From Falsiroseomonas sp050563525 (GTDB taxonomy: Bacteria > Pseudomonadota > Alphaproteobacteria > Acetobacterales > Acetobacteraceae), in contig NZ_JBNXUN010000001.1 in NCBI RefSeq assembly GCF_050563525.1, forward strand, positions 744,001 through 808,000: a stretch of DNA of 64,000 nucleotides, in the 5' to 3' direction. The position numbers and the translations under genes are program-made. Below the pieces are notes generated by a model that had not been told where the DNA came from, did not search any database, and saw nothing but the letters and a program-made list of their open reading frames with translations. Of the stretch, positions 55,821-64,000 are shown one piece after another; positions within the stretch are counted from its first letter, which is position 1, and every line of letters begins with the position of its first letter.

Positions 55821-56120
55821 TCAGCTTCGCAGCAGATAGGGGCGCGCGGCCGCCATCGCGGGCACGCAATCCGGCGCGGCCTGTCCCAGCACCGCCTGCG
55901 GCTCCACCGTGCCGATCCAGCTTTGGAAGGCGGTGGAGATGGCCCACATCGGCTCGGCCATCGCGCGCTGCACCAGGGCCGGGCCGGCGCTGACGGCGCA
56001 GGCGGCGACGCCGGCCATCACGGCGGGTGGGGCGCTGGCCTCCGCCAGGCGGGACTGCATCTCGGCCTGCAACGGGTTGAGCAGGAACAGGGAGACGAGG
56101 AAGGCGATCAGGTCGTGCAT
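55821..56120 (-). CDS. Hypothetical small secreted or membrane protein
   Basis: A 99-residue protein beginning MHDLIAFLVSLFLLNPLQAE. Its first 19 residues form a signal peptide or membrane anchor. The rest is Ala/Pro-rich with two cysteines (VAACAVSAG and APDCVPAM) that could form a disulfide bond. CCGGAGG lies at a good distance upstream of the ATG. It is placed 102 bases upstream of the TAXI receptor on the same strand. I do not recognise a family. Confidence 0.6.
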   Translation of the reverse strand: MHDLIAFLVSLFLLNPLQAEMQSRLAEASAPPAVMAGVAACAVSAGPALVQRAMAEPMWAISTAFQSWIGTVEPQAVLGQAAPDCVPAMAAARPYLLRS

Positions 56121-56311
56121 CGAGGAAACCTCCGGATCGCGGCCGGGGCCGCAAGGGAGGTCCGACATCGCGCGGCGCGCCAGAGGGGCCCGGACCTGGA
56201 GGCGCATTTGGCCGTGCGGCGCGGCGGCTTCAAGATCCGGCTGCGCCATTGCGCGGCGGCGGCGCGGGACGGCATGCTGCGCGGCACAACCGACCCGAGC
56301 CGGAGATCGCC

Positions 56312-57895
56312 ATGCATCGCCGTACCCTGCTGACTGGCCTTGCCGCCGGCCTCGCGCTGCCCGCCGCGCCCGCTTTGGCGCAGGGCGAGGCGGCGCACAC
56401 GCTGCGCTTCATCCCGCAGGCGGATGTGACGACGCTCGATCCGCTGAACACCACCAGCTACGGCGTCCGCAACCACGGCCATATGTGCTGGGACACGCTG
56501 TACGGGCCGGGCAGCGACTTCACCATGCATCCGCAGCTGGCGGAGGGGCATGTGGTGGAGGACGACGGCCTGCGCTGGGTCTTCACGCTGCGCGCCGGCA
56601 TCCGGTTCCACGACGGTGAGCCGGTGCGGGCACAAGATGCCATCGCCTCCATCGCGCGCTGGTCGGCGCGCGACACGCTGGGCCAGACGCTGCGCGCGCG
56701 CACCGAATCGATGACGACGCTGGACGACCGGCGCTTCGAGATCCGCCTGAAGCAGCGCTTTGGGCCAATGATCGACGCGCTGGGCAAGCCGTCCTCCTAC
56801 CCCTGCTTCATTTTCCCGGAACGCTTCGCCACGGTGGACCCGACGCGCCCCTTCACGGAAGTCGTGGGCAGCGGGCCCTACCGCTTCGTGGCGGAGGAGC
56901 GGCTTTCCGGCGCCCGGGTGGTGTACCGGAAGTTCGCGGAGTACGTGCCGAACCCGAACCCGCCCAACCTGCTCGGCGGCGCCAAGCACGCGCATTTCGA
57001 ACGGGTCGAGTTCCGCGTGATGAGCGACGCCGGCACCGCGGCCGCCGCGCTCCAGGCCGGGGAGGTCGACTGGTATGAGCAGGTGGCGCCCGACCTGCGG
57101 CCGATCCTGCAACGCCACCGCGACATCACGGTGGAGCGCATCGATGCCGGCGGCCTGATGGCCTCGCTGCGCATGAACCACCTGCACCCGCCCTTCGACA
57201 ATCCGGGGGTGCGGCGGGCGCTGCTGCATTCGATCAACCAGGCGGACTTCATGGCCTCCATCATGGGGACGGACCGGGCGCTGTGGCAGGACGGCATCGG
57301 CGCCTTCCCGACCTCCTCCGCCCTGGCCAATGACGAGGGCATCGGCGCCCTGACCGGCCCGCGCAGCTTCGATGCGGCGCGCGCGGCGCTGCGGGCGGCG
57401 GGCTACGCCAACCAGCCGGTGACGGTGCTGCATCCGACTGATGTGGTGAACAACAACACCATGACGACGGTGCTGACCGATGCGCTGAAGCGGTCCGGCC
57501 TGGCCGCCGAGAGCGCCACCAGCGACTGGGGCACGGTGCTGCAACGCCGCGGTCGGATGGAACCGCCGACGCAGGGCGGTTGGAACGCGCTGGTGGTGCT
57601 GTTCGGCGGCGTGGACCTGGCAAACCCCGGCGTGCATCCGCTGCTGCGGGCCAATGGTCGCCAGGCCTGGTTCGGCTGGCCGACCAGCCCCGAGTTGGAG
57701 GCGATGCGCGACGAATGGCTGGATGCCAGCTCGCTCGACCAGCAGAAGGGCATCGCCCGCCGCATCCAGGCGCAGGTCTGGCAGGACGTGCCCTTCATCC
57801 CGCTCGGGCAGTACTTCATCGACAGCGCCTGGCGGAAGAACCTGTCCACGCCGCAGAAGGGGATGACGCTGCCGATCAACGTGCGACGGGCCTGA
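56312..57895 (+). CDS. ABC transporter substrate-binding protein (family 5, peptide/nickel type)
   Basis: A 527-residue receptor with an Arg-Arg signal peptide (MHRRTLLTGLAAGLALPAAPALA). Motifs include RFIPQADVTTLDPLNTTSYG, WVFTLRAGIRFHDGEPVRAQ, VVGSGPYRFVAEERLSGARV and FDNPGVRRALLHSINQADFM. It binds a peptide or another solute in the periplasm. It has no permease genes of its own; the gene that follows is an exporter-type ABC protein, which would not be its partner. It is divergent from the small hypothetical gene. Confidence 0.9.
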   Translation: MHRRTLLTGLAAGLALPAAPALAQGEAAHTLRFIPQADVTTLDPLNTTSYGVRNHGHMCWDTLYGPGSDFTMHPQLAEGHVVEDDGLRWVFTLRAGIRFHDGEPVRAQDAIASIARWSARDTLGQTLRARTESMTTLDDRRFEIRLKQRFGPMIDALGKPSSYPCFIFPERFATVDPTRPFTEVVGSGPYRFVAEERLSGARVVYRKFAEYVPNPNPPNLLGGAKHAHFERVEFRVMSDAGTAAAALQAGEVDWYEQVAPDLRPILQRHRDITVERIDAGGLMASLRMNHLHPPFDNPGVRRALLHSINQADFMASIMGTDRALWQDGIGAFPTSSALANDEGIGALTGPRSFDAARAALRAAGYANQPVTVLHPTDVVNNNTMTTVLTDALKRSGLAAESATSDWGTVLQRRGRMEPPTQGGWNALVVLFGGVDLANPGVHPLLRANGRQAWFGWPTSPELEAMRDEWLDASSLDQQKGIARRIQAQVWQDVPFIPLGQYFIDSAWRKNLSTPQKGMTLPINVRRA

Positions 57896-57953
57896 CACAG
57901 CCGTAACGCACGGATGATTGCTGGCGCAGCAGCGGGTGGTGTATCGGCCGACC

Positions 57954-59675
57954 ATGCTCCGCCAGTTCATCCGCCTGTACCGCCCGCATCTGCGCCTGGC
58001 GCTGATTTCCTTCGGATGCGCCGCGCTGTCGGGGGTGCTGGAACTCGGCTTTCCGATGGCGGTGCGCGGCTTCATCGACCATCTGCTGCCGCAGCAGGAC
58101 ATGCGGCTGATCGGCTTCGCGGTCATCGCCCTGCTGGCGGTGTACCTGCTGAACGCGGCGCTGATGGCGATCATCACCTATTGGGGCCACGTCCTCGGCA
58201 TCGCCATCGAGACGGAGCTGCGCCGCCGCGCCTTCGACCACCTGATGCGCCTGTCCTTCCGCTTCTACGACAACCAGAAGACCGGCCACCTGGTCGGCCG
58301 CGTCACCAAGAACCTCGAGGACATCGGGGAGGTCGCGCATCATGGGCCGGAGGATCTGCTGGTCGCGGTGCTGACTTTCGTCGGCGCCTTCGCGCTGATG
58401 ATCCTGGTCAGCCCGGAGCTTGCCCTGATGACGGCGGCGATCGTGCCGCTGGTGGGCTGGGTGGTGGCGCATTACGGCGGGCGGATGACGTTGAACTGGC
58501 AGGCGCAGTTCGGCCGCGTCGGCGCCTTCAATGCTCGCATCGAGGAAGCCATCGGCGGCATCCGCGTGGTCAAGGCCTTCGCCAACGAGGCGCATGAGCG
58601 GAAGCTGTTCGCCGACGACAACCAGAAATACCAGCGCACCAAGCTGGACGCCTACCGGATCATGGCCGTCAGCATCACGCTGAACTACCTCGGCATGCGG
58701 CTGGTGCAGCTTGTCGTGATGCTGGCGGGGGCCGGCTTCATCGTCGCCGGGCGCCTGTCCATCGGAGATTTCGTGGCCTTCCTGCTGCTGGTCGGCGTGT
58801 TCTACCGGCCGCTCGAGAAGATCAACGCGGTCATCGAGACCTACCCCAAGGGCATCGCCGGCTTCCGCAGTTTTCTCGACCTGCTGGCGACGCAGCCGGA
58901 CATCGCCGATGCGCCGGACGCCACCCCGGCGCCCGCGCTACGGGGCGCCGTGCGGTTCGAGAGCGTGACCTTCGGCTACACCCCCGGCCGACCGGTGCTG
59001 CGCGGCGTGGACCTGGCGGTGGAGCCGGGGCAGACCATCGCGCTGGTCGGGCCATCGGGGGCCGGCAAGACCACCATCTGTTCCCTGCTGCCGCGCTTCT
59101 ACGATGTGGAGGCCGGGCGCATCACCGTCGACGGCATCGACATCCGCCGCATGACCCTGGCCTCCCTGCGCGGGCAGATCGGGCTGGTGCAGCAGGATGT
59201 GTTCCTGTTCGCCGGCAGCATCCGGCAGAACATCGCCTATGGTCGGCTCGGTGCCAGCGACGCGGATATCCTGGATGCCGCCCGCCGCGCCCGGCTGGAC
59301 GCGCTGATCGCGGAGATGCCGGAGGGGCTGGACACGCTGATCGGGGAGCGCGGCGTGAAGCTCTCCGGCGGGCAGAAGCAGCGGCTGGCGATCGCCCGCA
59401 TCTTCCTGATGAACCCGCCCATCCTGATACTGGACGAAGCGACGAGTGCGCTGGACACCGAGACGGAGCGGGCGATCCAGCAGGCGCTGGCGGAACTGGC
59501 GCGCGGCCGCACCACGCTGGTCATCGCGCACCGGCTCGCCACCATCCGCGATGCGGACCGCATCGTGGTGGTGACGGAACAGGGCATCGCGGAACAGGGC
59601 AGCCACCGCGACCTGCTGGCGGCGGAGGGCGTCTACCGCCGCCTGCACGACGCGCAGTTCGCGGCGGCGGAGTAG
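57954..59675 (+). CDS. ABC exporter, fused membrane and ATPase domains (MsbA-like)
   Basis: A 573-residue half-transporter. Six membrane helices occupy about residues 1-310 (LRLALISFGCAALSGVLELG, FAVIALLAVYLLNAALMAII). The ATPase follows: Walker A GPSGAGKTT, signature VKLSGGQKQRLAIARIF, Walker B ILILDEATSALD and the H-loop VIAHRLATIRDAD. It works as a dimer, probably exporting lipid or drug-like molecules. The ATG at 57954 is preferred over a TTG at 57918. It is convergent with the helicase gene, the stop codons being only three bases apart. Confidence 0.92.
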   Translation: MLRQFIRLYRPHLRLALISFGCAALSGVLELGFPMAVRGFIDHLLPQQDMRLIGFAVIALLAVYLLNAALMAIITYWGHVLGIAIETELRRRAFDHLMRLSFRFYDNQKTGHLVGRVTKNLEDIGEVAHHGPEDLLVAVLTFVGAFALMILVSPELALMTAAIVPLVGWVVAHYGGRMTLNWQAQFGRVGAFNARIEEAIGGIRVVKAFANEAHERKLFADDNQKYQRTKLDAYRIMAVSITLNYLGMRLVQLVVMLAGAGFIVAGRLSIGDFVAFLLLVGVFYRPLEKINAVIETYPKGIAGFRSFLDLLATQPDIADAPDATPAPALRGAVRFESVTFGYTPGRPVLRGVDLAVEPGQTIALVGPSGAGKTTICSLLPRFYDVEAGRITVDGIDIRRMTLASLRGQIGLVQQDVFLFAGSIRQNIAYGRLGASDADILDAARRARLDALIAEMPEGLDTLIGERGVKLSGGQKQRLAIARIFLMNPPILILDEATSALDTETERAIQQALAELARGRTTLVIAHRLATIRDADRIVVVTEQGIAEQGSHRDLLAAEGVYRRLHDAQFAAAE

Positions 59676-59678
59676 CCG

Positions 59679-61430
59679 CTAACGCTGCGGCCCGCGCTTG
59701 GGTCCACCGGCCGCGGCGGCGGGACGCGGGCCGCTGCGGGGCGGGCCGCGATGGGCGTGCGGCGGCGGACCACGATCGGCACGCGGCGGACCGCGGTATT
59801 CGCGCGGCACCCGCGGCGCCTCGCGCGGCGGGGCGCGGTTGGGGGCCGGGGCGTGCGCCATCGGCTCGATGCGGATGCGGTCGTCCTCGTCGTTCGTCAC
59901 GGTCTGCGCCGAGGCGGCGAAGCGCGCGGCGGCCCAGGGGGCGATCTCCACCCGGGTTTCGCGGTCCATCACCTCGATCCGGCCGACATCGCGCCGCGTC
60001 AGGTCGCCGCGGCGGCAGATGAAGGGCAGGATCCAGCGCGGGTCGGCCTGGTCGTGCCGGCCGATGGACAGGCGGAACCATACCCCCTCCCCGCCCCCTT
60101 CGCGCGGTGCGCGCGGCGCCGGCGGCGGCAGGGAGGACAGTTCCTCCGGGGCCGGCAGGGAGGATCGCAGGGCCTGGAACAGCGCGGCCGCCACCTGTTC
60201 CGGCGACTTCTCGGCCAGCAGGGCACGGGCGAGGTCCAGGTCGTCCTCCTCCGCCACCGCATCGACGGCGGTGCGGGCCTGGATGGCAAGCCGTTCCCGG
60301 TCCTTGGCGCGGACATCCTCAGCGCTCGGCGGGTTGGACCATTCAGCCTGGATGCGGGCGTTGGACAGCAGGCGTTCCGCCAGGCGGCGGCGGGCGGGGG
60401 CCACCAGCAGCACGGCAACGCCCTTGCGCCCGGCCCGCCCGGTGCGGCCGGAGCGGTGCTGAAGGGTTTCCTTGTCGCGCGGCAGTTCGGCGTGGATCAC
60501 CAGGCCGAGATCCGGCAGGTCGATGCCGCGCGCCGCCACGTCGGTCGCGACGCAGACACGGGCGCGGCGGTCGCGCAGCGATTGGAGGGCGCGGTTACGC
60601 TCGGCCTGGGTCAGTTCTCCGGAGAGGGCGACCGCCGAAAAACCGCGTTCCACCAGGCTGCCATGCAGGCGGTTCACCTGCTCGCGGGTATTGCAGAACA
60701 CCAGAGCGCCACCGGATTCGTACCAGCGCAGCGCGTTGACCACGGCGGCCTCGGCCTCGCGCGGGCCGACCAGCATGGCGCGGTAGGCGATGTCGCCATG
60801 GCGCTCACCCTCGGCGGTCGCGGCGATGCGCAGCGCGCCGCGCTGGTAGGAGGCGGCGAGGGCCACGATCTCGCGCGGCACCGTCGCCGAGAACATCAAC
60901 GTACGGCGGGTTTCCGGCGCGCCTTCCAGGATGGCTTCCAGATCGTCCCGGAAGCCCATGTCGAGCATCTCGTCGGCCTCATCCAGCACCGCGGCGCGAA
61001 GCTGGGACAGGTCCATGTTGGTCCGTTCCAGGTGGTCGCGCAGGCGGCCCGGGGTGCCGACGACGATCTCGGCGCCCATGCCCAGGGCACGGCGGTCGGC
61101 CCGCACATCGGTGCCGCCGACGCAGGCGATGACCCGCACGGCGGTTCCGGAATACAGCCACGCCAACTCCTCCCGCACCTGCATCGCAAGTTCGCGGGTC
61201 GGCGCGATGACCAGGGCCAGCGGCTTCTGGCTGCGGCCGCCTTCCAGCACCTGCTCGGCGATCGCCAGCCCGAAGGCGACGGTCTTGCCGGAACCGGTCT
61301 GGGCGGAGACCAGCAGGTCGCGGCCCGCGGTCGCGGGGTCCAGCACGGCGGCCTGGACGGGGGTGGGTTCGGCGTAGCCGCGCTCGGCAAGGGCCTGGGC
61401 GAGACGTTCGGGGAGATCGGGAAAGGGCAT
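59679..61430 (-). CDS. DEAD-box RNA helicase with C-terminal RNA-binding domain
   Basis: A 583-residue helicase. Motifs are in order: Q motif (YAEPTPVQAAVL), Walker A AQTGSGKT, PTRELAMQV, TPGRLRDHL, DEAD in AVLDEADEMLDMGF, SAT in MFSATVP, then ARGIDLP and HRSGRTGRAGR. After the core comes a domain with GVWFRLSIGRHDQADPRWIL, the DbpA/CsdA RNA-binding domain, followed by an Arg/Pro/Gly-rich tail. It is likely to act in ribosome assembly or RNA decay at low temperature. Length fits the DeaD/CsdA group. Confidence 0.93.
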   Translation of the reverse strand: MPFPDLPERLAQALAERGYAEPTPVQAAVLDPATAGRDLLVSAQTGSGKTVAFGLAIAEQVLEGGRSQKPLALVIAPTRELAMQVREELAWLYSGTAVRVIACVGGTDVRADRRALGMGAEIVVGTPGRLRDHLERTNMDLSQLRAAVLDEADEMLDMGFRDDLEAILEGAPETRRTLMFSATVPREIVALAASYQRGALRIAATAEGERHGDIAYRAMLVGPREAEAAVVNALRWYESGGALVFCNTREQVNRLHGSLVERGFSAVALSGELTQAERNRALQSLRDRRARVCVATDVAARGIDLPDLGLVIHAELPRDKETLQHRSGRTGRAGRKGVAVLLVAPARRRLAERLLSNARIQAEWSNPPSAEDVRAKDRERLAIQARTAVDAVAEEDDLDLARALLAEKSPEQVAAALFQALRSSLPAPEELSSLPPPAPRAPREGGGEGVWFRLSIGRHDQADPRWILPFICRRGDLTRRDVGRIEVMDRETRVEIAPWAAARFAASAQTVTNDEDDRIRIEPMAHAPAPNRAPPREAPRVPREYRGPPRADRGPPPHAHRGPPRSGPRPAAAAGGPKRGPQR

Positions 61431-61512
61431 TATGAGGCGCTGCTTACCTCACTATGCCCGGCGGCGCACGGATTCCCGTCCGATCCGCCGCATGGCTGCC
61501 CCGCGTCCAGCC

Positions 61513-62361
61513 TTACCCGGCCTGGGCGCCAGCCAGGGCCAGCGTCCTGCGGGCGCGGATCAGCACCGGCTCGTCCACCATCATGCCGTCCACGGTGAAG
61601 GAGCCTCGGCCTTCCGCGGCGGCGGCCTCCGCGGCGGCGACCTGGCGGCGGGCGAGCGCGACCTCGGCCTCGGAGGGCGCAAAGCCGGCGTTCAGGATCG
61701 GCACCAGCGACGGGTGGATGCAGGTGGCGCCGACCAGCCCGGAGCGACGGGAGCGGGCCACCAGGTCGCGGATGCGGTCCGCATCGCGAAAATCCGCCAC
61801 CGTGCCGAGGGTACCGAGCGGGGCCACGCCGGCGGCAACCGCGGCGATCACCATCTGGCGCTTGGCCAGCACGATCAGCTCGTCATCCGGCTGCGCGCCG
61901 CACTCGGCGGCGAGGTCCTCCGCACCCACCAGCAGGCCGGCGACCAGGGGGTGGGCGCGGGCGATCGCCTCGATCCGCAGCAATGCCGCCGCGGTCTCCA
62001 CCACCGGGACGATGACCATGCGGCGGGGCGCCTCAGCCAGGAGTTCGGCGGCGAGCACGACGTGGTCGGGGCCGAGCACCTTGGTCAGCAGGATGCCCTC
62101 GGCACCGGCCTCGATGGCGGCTTCAATATCCGGCAAAGCGAGGCGCAGCGGGCGGTTGACGCGGACCAGCACGGCGCTGCCGCCGGAGGCCGCCAGCGGC
62201 ACCGCCTCGGCCAGCGCAGCGCGGGCTTCGGCCTTGCGGTCGGCGGGGACGCTGTCCTCCAGGTCCAGGATCACCGCATCCGCACCCGCGCCCGGCGCCT
62301 TGGCGACGAAGCGCGGGACGTTCGCGGGAACATACAGCATGGAACGCCAGGCGCGGGTCAT
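61513..62361 (-). CDS. HpcH/HpaI aldolase/citrate lyase beta-type CoA-ester lyase
   Basis: A 282-residue TIM-barrel lyase. It starts TRAWRSMLYVPANVPRFV, with AVILDLEDSVPADRKAEARA, RVNRPLRLALPDIEAAI and LLVGAEDLAAECGA, the pattern of citrate lyase beta chains and of malyl-, methylmalyl- and citramalyl-CoA lyases. It would cleave a 3-hydroxyacyl-CoA to acetyl-CoA or propionyl-CoA plus a 2-oxo acid. The start overlaps the CoA transferase stop (ATGA), so the two enzymes form a pathway pair: activation followed by cleavage. Confidence 0.88.
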   Translation of the reverse strand: MTRAWRSMLYVPANVPRFVAKAPGAGADAVILDLEDSVPADRKAEARAALAEAVPLAASGGSAVLVRVNRPLRLALPDIEAAIEAGAEGILLTKVLGPDHVVLAAELLAEAPRRMVIVPVVETAAALLRIEAIARAHPLVAGLLVGAEDLAAECGAQPDDELIVLAKRQMVIAAVAAGVAPLGTLGTVADFRDADRIRDLVARSRRSGLVGATCIHPSLVPILNAGFAPSEAEVALARRQVAAAEAAAAEGRGSFTVDGMMVDEPVLIRARRTLALAGAQAG

Positions 62362-63614
62362 GGCTTCGGGTCTCCGTGCAGCACGACGGCCGCTTCGCGC
62401 AGCCGGGCCAGTTCGGCAGCACCCAGCAGGGGCGCGAGGATCGTGTCGTTGTCGGCGCCCAGCTTCGGCGCCGCATTCCGCAAGATGCCGGGGGTGGCGG
62501 ACAGGCGCGGCACCTCGCCATGCATGGGCAGCCAGCCGCCGGGCATCTCCGCATCCGGCACTTCCACCAGCGCCTCCCGCGCCGCCACATAGTCATCTGC
62601 GTCGAGGTCGGAGACGTCCATGATCGGGCCGATGGTGACGCCGTCCCGGTCGAATTTCGCCAGCGCCTCGTCGCGGTCCATCTGCGCGAGCGCGTCACGG
62701 ATGATGCCGTCGATCACCTCGATATTGGCCAACCGATCGGGGTTGGAGCGAAAGCGCGGGTCGTCCACCAGTTCCGGCCGGCCGATGCTGTGCATCAGGC
62801 GCACGAACACCGCCTGGGTGCTGGTGGACAGGCTGAGCCAGCCGCCGTCGCGGGTGCGGTAGGCGTTGCGCGGCGCGGTGTTGGTGCTGCGGCTGCCGGT
62901 GCGCGGCTTCACCTGGCCGCTGACGCGCCAGTTGGCCATCTGCGGCTCCAGCACCGCGAAGATCGGCTCGAACAGCGACAAATCCACCACCTGCCCCTCG
63001 CCCGTCGCCGTGGCGTGGTGCAGCGCGATCATGGCAGCGGAGGCGCCGTAGAGGCCGGCATAGGCGTCCGCCATGAACATCGGCGGCAGCACCGGCTCGC
63101 GGTCGGCGAAGCCGTTCAGCGCGGCGAAGCCGGCATAGCCCTCGACCAGCGTGCCGAAGCCGGGCTTGTGGCGGAACGGGCCGGTCTGGCCCCAGCCGGA
63201 GACGCGGACGATCACCAGCCTCGGGTTCAGGTCCAGCAGCACCTCCGGCCCCAGCCCCATCTCCTCCAGCACGCCGGGGCGGAAGCTTTCGACGAAGATG
63301 GCGGCGGTGGCGGCCAGGTGCTTGACCACGGCGATGGCCTCGGCGCGACGCAGATCCAGGCACAGGCTGCGCTTGTTGCGGCACCAGGTCTTCCAGGCGG
63401 TCTCGATGCCGCCGACCTTCCAGGCGCGCAGGCTGTCACCGGCCGGCGGTTCCACCTTCAGCACCTCCGCCCCGTGGTCGGCCAGCACTTTGGTCAACAT
63501 GTTGCCGGCGACGAGGCGGGACAGGTCCACCACCCGCACACCGTCCAGCGCGCCGCGCGCCGCCGGGTCGAAGTCGCGTCGCCGCTTCGCGCTCTGAGGC
63601 CTTGTGTGTTCCAC
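62358..63614 (-). CDS. CaiB/BaiF family CoA transferase
   Basis: A 418-residue class III CoA transferase. LDGVRVVDLSRLVAGNMLTK, HGAEVLKVEPPAGDSLRAWK and WCRNKRSLCLDLRRAEAI are the family's N-terminal motifs, and the catalytic Asp is expected in MADAYAGLYGASAAMIAL. The GTG at 63614 has GAGGAGGAG upstream; there is no closer ATG. With the CoA-ester lyase it probably activates and splits a hydroxydicarboxylic acid such as citramalate or methylmalate, as in itaconate or mesaconate breakdown (inference). A divergent LysR gene may regulate the pair. Confidence 0.88.
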   Translation of the reverse strand: MEHTRPQSAKRRRDFDPAARGALDGVRVVDLSRLVAGNMLTKVLADHGAEVLKVEPPAGDSLRAWKVGGIETAWKTWCRNKRSLCLDLRRAEAIAVVKHLAATAAIFVESFRPGVLEEMGLGPEVLLDLNPRLVIVRVSGWGQTGPFRHKPGFGTLVEGYAGFAALNGFADREPVLPPMFMADAYAGLYGASAAMIALHHATATGEGQVVDLSLFEPIFAVLEPQMANWRVSGQVKPRTGSRSTNTAPRNAYRTRDGGWLSLSTSTQAVFVRLMHSIGRPELVDDPRFRSNPDRLANIEVIDGIIRDALAQMDRDEALAKFDRDGVTIGPIMDVSDLDADDYVAAREALVEVPDAEMPGGWLPMHGEVPRLSATPGILRNAAPKLGADNDTILAPLLGAAELARLREAAVVLHGDPKP

Positions 63615-63732
63615 CCGCGTCTCCTCCTCGCAAGGCGTAGGCGCGGTGTCCTGGGGGGTCAATCCGGCTCGACCTGCACGGCCAGCCAGCGTATCTGGTG
63701 CAGGTCCGCATCGTTGCGGCAGGATGCTCGCC

Positions 63733-64000
63733 ATGACCCTCGCCGGCCTGTCGCTGCGTGACCTGGAATACCTGCTCGCGGTCGGCGAGCATCTGAGCTT
63801 CGGCCGCGCCGCGCAGGCCTGCGCCGTCAGCCAGCCCACGCTGTCCGCCCAGATCCGCAAGATCGAGGAGCTGCTCCAGGTCGAGTGCTTCGAGCGGGCG
63901 CCGCGCGGCGTGCTGGTGACGCCGCGCGGGGCGGAGCTGGTGGCGCAGGCGAGGCTGGTGGTGGCGGAGGCGCGGCGGATGTTCGAGATCGCGGCCGCCG
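63733..64000 (+). CDS. LysR family regulator, OxyR-like, truncated by the window end
   Basis: The first 89 residues of a LysR protein are visible. The winged helix LSLRDLEYLLAVGEHLSFGR, followed by AAQACAVSQPTLSAQIRKIE, closely resembles OxyR; the redox cysteines would lie beyond the window. It is divergent from the CoA transferase gene with about 118 bases between starts. That layout would fit either a local regulator of the CoA genes or an OxyR paralogue that merely sits here. The start is the ATG at 63733, with AGGA upstream; an in-frame ATG at 63724 also exists. Confidence 0.85.
   Translation, partial: MTLAGLSLRDLEYLLAVGEHLSFGRAAQACAVSQPTLSAQIRKIEELLQVECFERAPRGVLVTPRGAELVAQARLVVAEARRMFEIAAA

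Overview
The window is high-GC DNA (about 70% or more by eye) from an alphaproteobacterium, most likely a Roseomonas-like member of the Acetobacteraceae/Rhodospirillales. Three things support this: the FliX-FlgI-CheL flagellar arrangement; a DksA of the alphaproteobacterial type whose zinc finger has lost cysteines; and an unusual load of periplasmic solute-binding proteins (TAXI, DctP, Bug/TctC, OppA, PhnD and amino-acid types). Nearly all of it is protein-coding, with many 4-base stop/start overlaps (ATGA, GTGA, TTGA). I saw no rRNA, tRNA, insertion sequence, prophage or CRISPR array.

Layout. 1-1657: TAXI/TRAP transporter. 1785-3000: HMCES/YedK-type DNA-protein crosslink repair protein, convergent with DksA. 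3142-5534: flagellar island fliX <> flgI-cheL-flgN-like, with a sigma-54 promoter upstream of flgI. 5585-6654: two half-size permeases. 6696-10785: a tightly packed five-gene cluster (RibD-like reductase, zinc-less MDR dehydrogenase, degenerate PTPS/QueD paralogue, GT4 glycosyltransferase, methyltransferase). It is the best candidate here for an undescribed biosynthetic system. 10805-12692: otnK-otnC. 12693-13893: GNAT and a Lys/Ala-rich histone-like protein, then the only long gene-free stretch. 14487-17175: methylcitrate genes prpC and prpD, with a divergent LysR gene.

18696-26464: a heme-uptake operon (hemP-hmuR-hmuS-hmuT-hmuU-hmuV) with a Fur-box-like site, followed by a two-partner-secretion transporter gene without a visible partner. 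26490-29376: CoA transferase and a methylsuccinyl-CoA dehydrogenase-like enzyme. 29451-30672: small membrane protein and a glycine-rich lipoprotein. 30730-36919: TRAP dctM/dctQ/dctP, a second dctP paralogue, an OppA-type binding protein and a CBS-domain protein. 37120-39835: Ldh-family dehydrogenase, ICL/PEP-mutase lyase and HAD dehalogenase. 39893-41074: two-domain methyltransferase. 41105-45798: Bug receptor, DUF1028 protein, MFS transporter, Gfo/Idh oxidoreductase and histidine phosphatase. 45878-47035: HWE/HisKA_2 sensor kinase.

47090-51736: pobA, divergent from a phosphonate-type ABC cluster (phnD-phnE-phnE-hexapeptide acyltransferase) that lacks an ATPase gene. 51756-56120: a second TAXI/TRAP system fused by overlap to an amino-acid-type binding protein. 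56312-59675: OppA-type binding protein and an ABC exporter. 59679-61430: DEAD-box helicase. 61513-63614: CoA transferase and CoA-ester lyase, with a divergent OxyR-like LysR gene truncated by the window end. A dispersed palindromic repeat (core CCCTCACCCAACCCTCTCC) occurs at four gene ends. Overall the genes suit a free-living heterotroph that scavenges organic acids, peptides, aromatics and heme. All functional names rest on motif recognition by eye; no database search was possible.
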